Below, piece after piece: positions 13,024-15,816 of a stretch of 15,816 nt of DNA. The notes beneath the pieces were generated by a model. The model was not told the origin of the DNA, searched no databases, and worked only from the letters and a program-made list of their open reading frames with translations. Source of the stretch: an uncultured Desulfobacterales bacterium (GTDB lineage: Bacteria > Desulfobacterota > Desulfobacteria > Desulfobacterales > JAFDCJ01); contig CALZJV010000306.1 in the NCBI GenBank assembly GCA_945787595.1, positions 1 to 15,816 of the forward strand, in the 5' to 3' direction. Both the position numbers and the translations under genes were made by a program. How positions within the stretch are numbered: the stretch's first letter is position 1; each line of letters opens with the position of its first letter.

Positions 13024-14145
13024 CTACTCCTGCTCGGCAGCATGCGTTTTGATCTCATTGGAGTGTATTATCAGATGTTGCCCGGGATGGATATGCTCTC
13101 TCAACTTCAAACGATTCCAGATGATTAACGCCGGCAGGGGAACGTCGAATCGTTCCGCAATGGTGGATAGACTATCGCCTTCTTTAACTACATAAACGCG
13201 CTGTCGGTTTTCGGCCAGCCACTGATCGACCAGGGTTTTAAATCGAGCCTGAAACCCGTCGGCGGCGCCCTTGGGAACCAGGATCCAATGATTGCCTGCA
13301 GCTAAAAAGTGTCCCCTGATTTCAGGATTTAAATCCTTGATTACTTTAAAACGGGTATCAGCTGCTTCAGCAATTATCGAAATCGGCGTCTCCTGAAAGC
13401 ACTGCAGTTTGATACGGTCAAATTGCAAGGGCGGGTATAAATCTTTTTCAGTGAATCGAAACCCAAAGGTTTCGGGGTCGGATAAAATGATCTTTGCGGA
13501 GATGACACGCAATATGTAGCGCTGGGTTTCCAGGGGAAGATAGAGATGATAATAGTATCGGGTTTTTTGAGCCAGTATTTCCGACAGTAACCCCTGTTCC
13601 CCCATGTTGTAAGCTGCCGCTGAAAGGGTCCAGCTTCCCAGGATATCGTACAGCTCCTTAAAATAGTCAATGGCAGCCTCGGTGGAGCGGAATATATTAC
13701 GGCGTTCGTCTATTTCAGAATTAATGCTCAGTCCGTATTTGCGTCCGCTGCTCTTTAAAAACTGCCAGAAACCGATGGCGCCTTTTTTCGATCCTGCATG
13801 GGGTCTCAAAGCGCTCTCAGCAATCGCGATATACTTCAAGTCTTGCGGCATTTCATGTTCTTTCAGCATTTTTTCGATGATCGGGAAATAGCGGTTGGAT
13901 CGTTTAATCCAGAGCACGACTTGAGGGCGATCCCAAAGGGTGAGGAGCAATTCTTTTTCAAGACGTTCACGAACATCCTGATTGTCCAACTCAACAGGTT
14001 CCCCACAAAAATCGAGTGCAGCGCTAATGCGTGCACTGGACATCAAGGAAGGAAACTGGATGGGTTCCAGGGTTGCGGGGCTTTCGCCCTGAACAGGCAA
14101 CACGGTGACCATTGTCATAAAAAATATTAAGAAAAAAGATTTCAT
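13024..14145 (-). CDS. Lytic murein transglycosylase (MltD-like SLT domain) with LysM
   Basis: The enzyme cleaves the glycan strands of peptidoglycan in the periplasm, forming 1,6-anhydro ends. The 373-residue protein begins with a Sec signal peptide (MKSFFLIFFMTMVTVLPVQG, cleavage near 20). The GH23/SLT domain (about 95-235) has the catalytic Glu110 in IAIAESAL, then GAIGFWQFLKSSGRKYGL (122-139) and the AAAYNMG signature (176-182). Residues about 255-300 form a degenerate region, and one clear LysM follows (317-361: VYVVKEGDSLSTIAERF ... IHPGQHLIIH). The start lies two bases after the radical SAM stop, so the genes are co-transcribed and probably coupled. MltD proteins often carry two or three LysM repeats; this one has one clear copy. 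Confidence 0.92.
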   Translation of the reverse strand: MKSFFLIFFMTMVTVLPVQGESPATLEPIQFPSLMSSARISAALDFCGEPVELDNQDVRERLEKELLLTLWDRPQVVLWIKRSNRYFPIIEKMLKEHEMPQDLKYIAIAESALRPHAGSKKGAIGFWQFLKSSGRKYGLSINSEIDERRNIFRSTEAAIDYFKELYDILGSWTLSAAAYNMGEQGLLSEILAQKTRYYYHLYLPLETQRYILRVISAKIILSDPETFGFRFTEKDLYPPLQFDRIKLQCFQETPISIIAEAADTRFKVIKDLNPEIRGHFLAAGNHWILVPKGAADGFQARFKTLVDQWLAENRQRVYVVKEGDSLSTIAERFDVPLPALIIWNRLKLREHIHPGQHLIIHSNEIKTHAAEQE

Positions 14146-14147
14146 TT

Positions 14148-15017
14148 CTACAGCGCTCTCAAATATTCCGGTTTCAAAGTGATATTGCCGGCCAGAGCCT
14201 GATCGATCAGTTTTAAGGTCACCATTTTGTCTTTTGGTAATCTGGCCTTGATGGGCAAATAATTCGAAGCGTGATTGGCGTGAAATAGCCCTCTGGAGAG
14301 GTTGGTGCCGGCGATCATCGTCCTCAACTCCGTCAGCATTCCATCAGGTTCAATCAGGGTAAATTTTGCGGCTTGCAACTCATCAAAAAGCGGGGTTCCG
14401 GGAATGGGCATCAGGCTCAAGGCACCTACGTAGTCCGGATCAATGGCCGACAGCACACGGCCGGTTTCTTCGGCATGGACGTGCGATCGCTGCCGGCCGG
14501 CAATTCCCAGCAAGACAGTGACAGACAATTTCATTCCGGCTTCCTTGGCTTTTTTGCCCATGTCTATCATATGTGATGAGGTGGCGCCTTTGTTGATTTT
14601 TTTCAGGGTGACGTCATCGCCGGTCTCAAGGCCCATGTAAACAATTCCCAGTCCCTGTGTTTTAAGCGTTCTAAGCTCTTCAAGGGTCTTCATATTCAAG
14701 CTTTTGGCATTGGCATATGCGCCCACGCGGGTTACCCACGGAAGCTGTTTTTTTATGGTCTGAAGAATTTTCAACAGCCTTTTTTGAGGGACAATCAGAG
14801 CGTCCCCGTCGCAAAGAAATACGCGACGCTGTCGCCGGCAATATTGGGCCGCAAATCCGATATCATCCATAATTATCGAATCGGATTTTATTCGGAAGCG
14901 CTCTCCTGAATAAGTACCGCAGAACGTACATTTATTCCGCGAGCAGCCGACGGTTATCTGAATTAAAATACTGTTGGCCTCGCTGGGCGGCCTGATAATG
15001 TTGCCTTCATAATGCAT
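14148..15017 (-). CDS. Radical SAM protein with C-x4-C-x2-C cluster motif
   Basis: The 289-residue cytoplasmic protein has the [4Fe-4S] binding motif GCSRNKCTFC (Cys25, Cys30, Cys33) near the N-terminus. The spacing is C-x4-C-x2-C rather than the common C-x3-C-x2-C; I recall a GCSHNKCTFC-like form in a COG1032-type group, so it is probably a family trait. Later radical SAM features are GLGIVYMGLETGDDVTLKKINKG (127-149) and the strand VTVLLGIAG (166-174), with SLMPIPGTPLFDEL (202-215). There is no cobalamin or TRAM domain. The substrate is unknown. ATG at 15017 lies one base after the upstream kinase stop, with AGGAG inside that gene's end. It is tightly linked to the lytic transglycosylase downstream. 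Confidence 0.88.
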   Translation of the reverse strand: MHYEGNIIRPPSEANSILIQITVGCSRNKCTFCGTYSGERFRIKSDSIIMDDIGFAAQYCRRQRRVFLCDGDALIVPQKRLLKILQTIKKQLPWVTRVGAYANAKSLNMKTLEELRTLKTQGLGIVYMGLETGDDVTLKKINKGATSSHMIDMGKKAKEAGMKLSVTVLLGIAGRQRSHVHAEETGRVLSAIDPDYVGALSLMPIPGTPLFDELQAAKFTLIEPDGMLTELRTMIAGTNLSRGLFHANHASNYLPIKARLPKDKMVTLKLIDQALAGNITLKPEYLRAL

Positions 15018-15018
15018 T

Positions 15019-15816
15019 TTATTCTTCTTTCTCCTTCAACATTTTGGCGAGTAAATTACTCAAGGCTTCGAGCCCCACCGGCTTGGCCAGAAAATCTATA
15101 ATGGAGTCTTTGGCCCGTTGGCTCATACCCTCGATACCTTCTTCCTCGTAACCGGAAAAGATCGAAATGTTGGCATTGGGGTCATGGTTGAGTATTTTTT
15201 CGATACAGGTAATGCCGTCCATTTCCGGCATGTTAAGCTGCGATATTTTTCCAGACCTTTTTTACCGTTTGGGGCAAGTTCCGGCCTGTAGCCCAGATAT
15301 TCGAGCAAATCCCGCATGGCGTTGAGAATCTCAGGTTCATCATCGACCACCAGCACCCGTTGGCCCTTTCCGCGGTTGATTACCGGCGAGTCTTTTTGTT
15401 CGCCTTGTTTTTCGTCAAAGGCCAATGAGAAAAGAATCTTAAAGGTGGTACCCCGGTTAGGGTGCGAATCGGCACTGATCATACCATCATGGCTTTTTAT
15501 GATTCCATAGGTGGTGGAAAGTCCCAGGCCGGTTCCCTTGCCGATTGGTTTCGTGGTAAAGAAAGGATCAAAGCATTTGCCGATGGCTTCTTTATCCATG
15601 CCCGCGCCACTGTCGGCTATGGTAACTACTACTTGTTTGCCTTCCTTAACTGCTTTAATGATCAGCCGGCCGCCATCCGGCATTGCATCCCGGGCATTAT
15701 TGCATAGGTTAAGCAGAGCCTGGCTGAGACTGGTCGCGTCGCCCATGATCGGAAGCTTTGCGGGGAGGTCGGTTTGAATGTCTATTTTCTGGTCAAATGA
15801 TTTTCGAATGATCTGG
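15019..15816 (-). pseudogene. Hybrid sensor histidine kinase with C-terminal receiver, frame-broken, 5' part outside window
   Basis: Only the C-terminal end is present; it enters from the right edge (first visible residues QIIRKSFDQKIDIQTDL). The HATPase domain shows the N box (LLNLCNNARDAMPDGG), G1 (DSGAGM), F box (FDPFFTTKP) and G2 (GKGTGLGLS). A receiver domain follows (VLVVDDEPEILNAMRDLLEYLGY ... GLEKYR). At about 15237-15242 the frame breaks: the continuation LNMPEMDGITCIEKIL ... FLAKPVGLEAL lies in another frame and ends at 15019. The block usually reading xxDLVILD before LNMPEMDG is absent, and with it the phosphoacceptor Asp. As written, the receiver is dead and the first frame runs on to a stop at 15123. 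The gene heads an operon with the radical SAM and transglycosylase genes, one base from the former. Confidence 0.87.

Overview
The window looks like a chromosomal piece of a strictly anaerobic, sulfate-reducing type Desulfobacterota (Desulfobacterales-like) genome. The evidence is Wood-Ljungdahl genes (a CO dehydrogenase/acetyl-CoA synthase delta subunit and a RACo/AcsV-type corrinoid reductive activator), a TRAP transporter for a small carboxylate, an acetyl-CoA hydrolase/transferase fused to a GNAT domain, and long intergenic gaps filled with short-period word repeats. No rRNA, tRNA, CRISPR array, transposase or phage gene was seen.

Layout. Positions 1-6701 are read on the minus strand: acetyl-CoA transferase-GNAT fusion (6701-4821), the [2Fe-2S]/ASKHA corrinoid activator (4148-2193) and cdhD (1482 to beyond the left edge). 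These three genes are separated by gaps of about 0.7 kb and are probably not one tight operon. Positions 7185-10232 hold a plus-strand TRAP operon (dctQ, dctM, dctP). dctP has its own good sigma-70-type promoter, and a strong intrinsic terminator closes the operon. A universal stress protein follows (10493-10993). Next come a small conserved protein of unknown function (minus, 11467-11123), yhbY (plus, 11684-11992) and a phnN-like kinase (minus, 12805-12227). A tight minus-strand block enters from the right edge: hybrid histidine kinase/receiver, radical SAM protein, and lytic transglycosylase with LysM, with 1-2 nt between genes.

The most unusual feature is that three otherwise well-conserved genes (cdhD, dctM, and the receiver part of the hybrid kinase) each have a reading-frame break where a short conserved block (about 10-22 residues) is absent. 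The sequence on both sides continues the same protein in different frames. They are not simple one-base errors, because expected residues are missing. They could be real decay or a systematic assembly fault; reads must decide.

The second unusual feature is the intergenic DNA. Almost every gap carries arrays of degenerate 7-base or 8-base words. The words differ between arrays but the period is kept. Several arrays are arranged as inverted pairs. One gap holds a 367-bp element bounded by 41-nt inverted arms (38/41 identical). One array runs into the 3' end of the activator gene and supplies its stop codon.

How the genes work together: the activator would return the corrinoid protein (of which CdhD is a subunit) to its active Co(I) state, serving acetyl-CoA synthesis or cleavage. 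The CoA-transferase fusion and the TRAP carboxylate importer fit a metabolism of acetate, lactate or 2-oxoacids. The right-hand block couples a sensor kinase with cell-wall remodelling. These functional links are inference from gene order.
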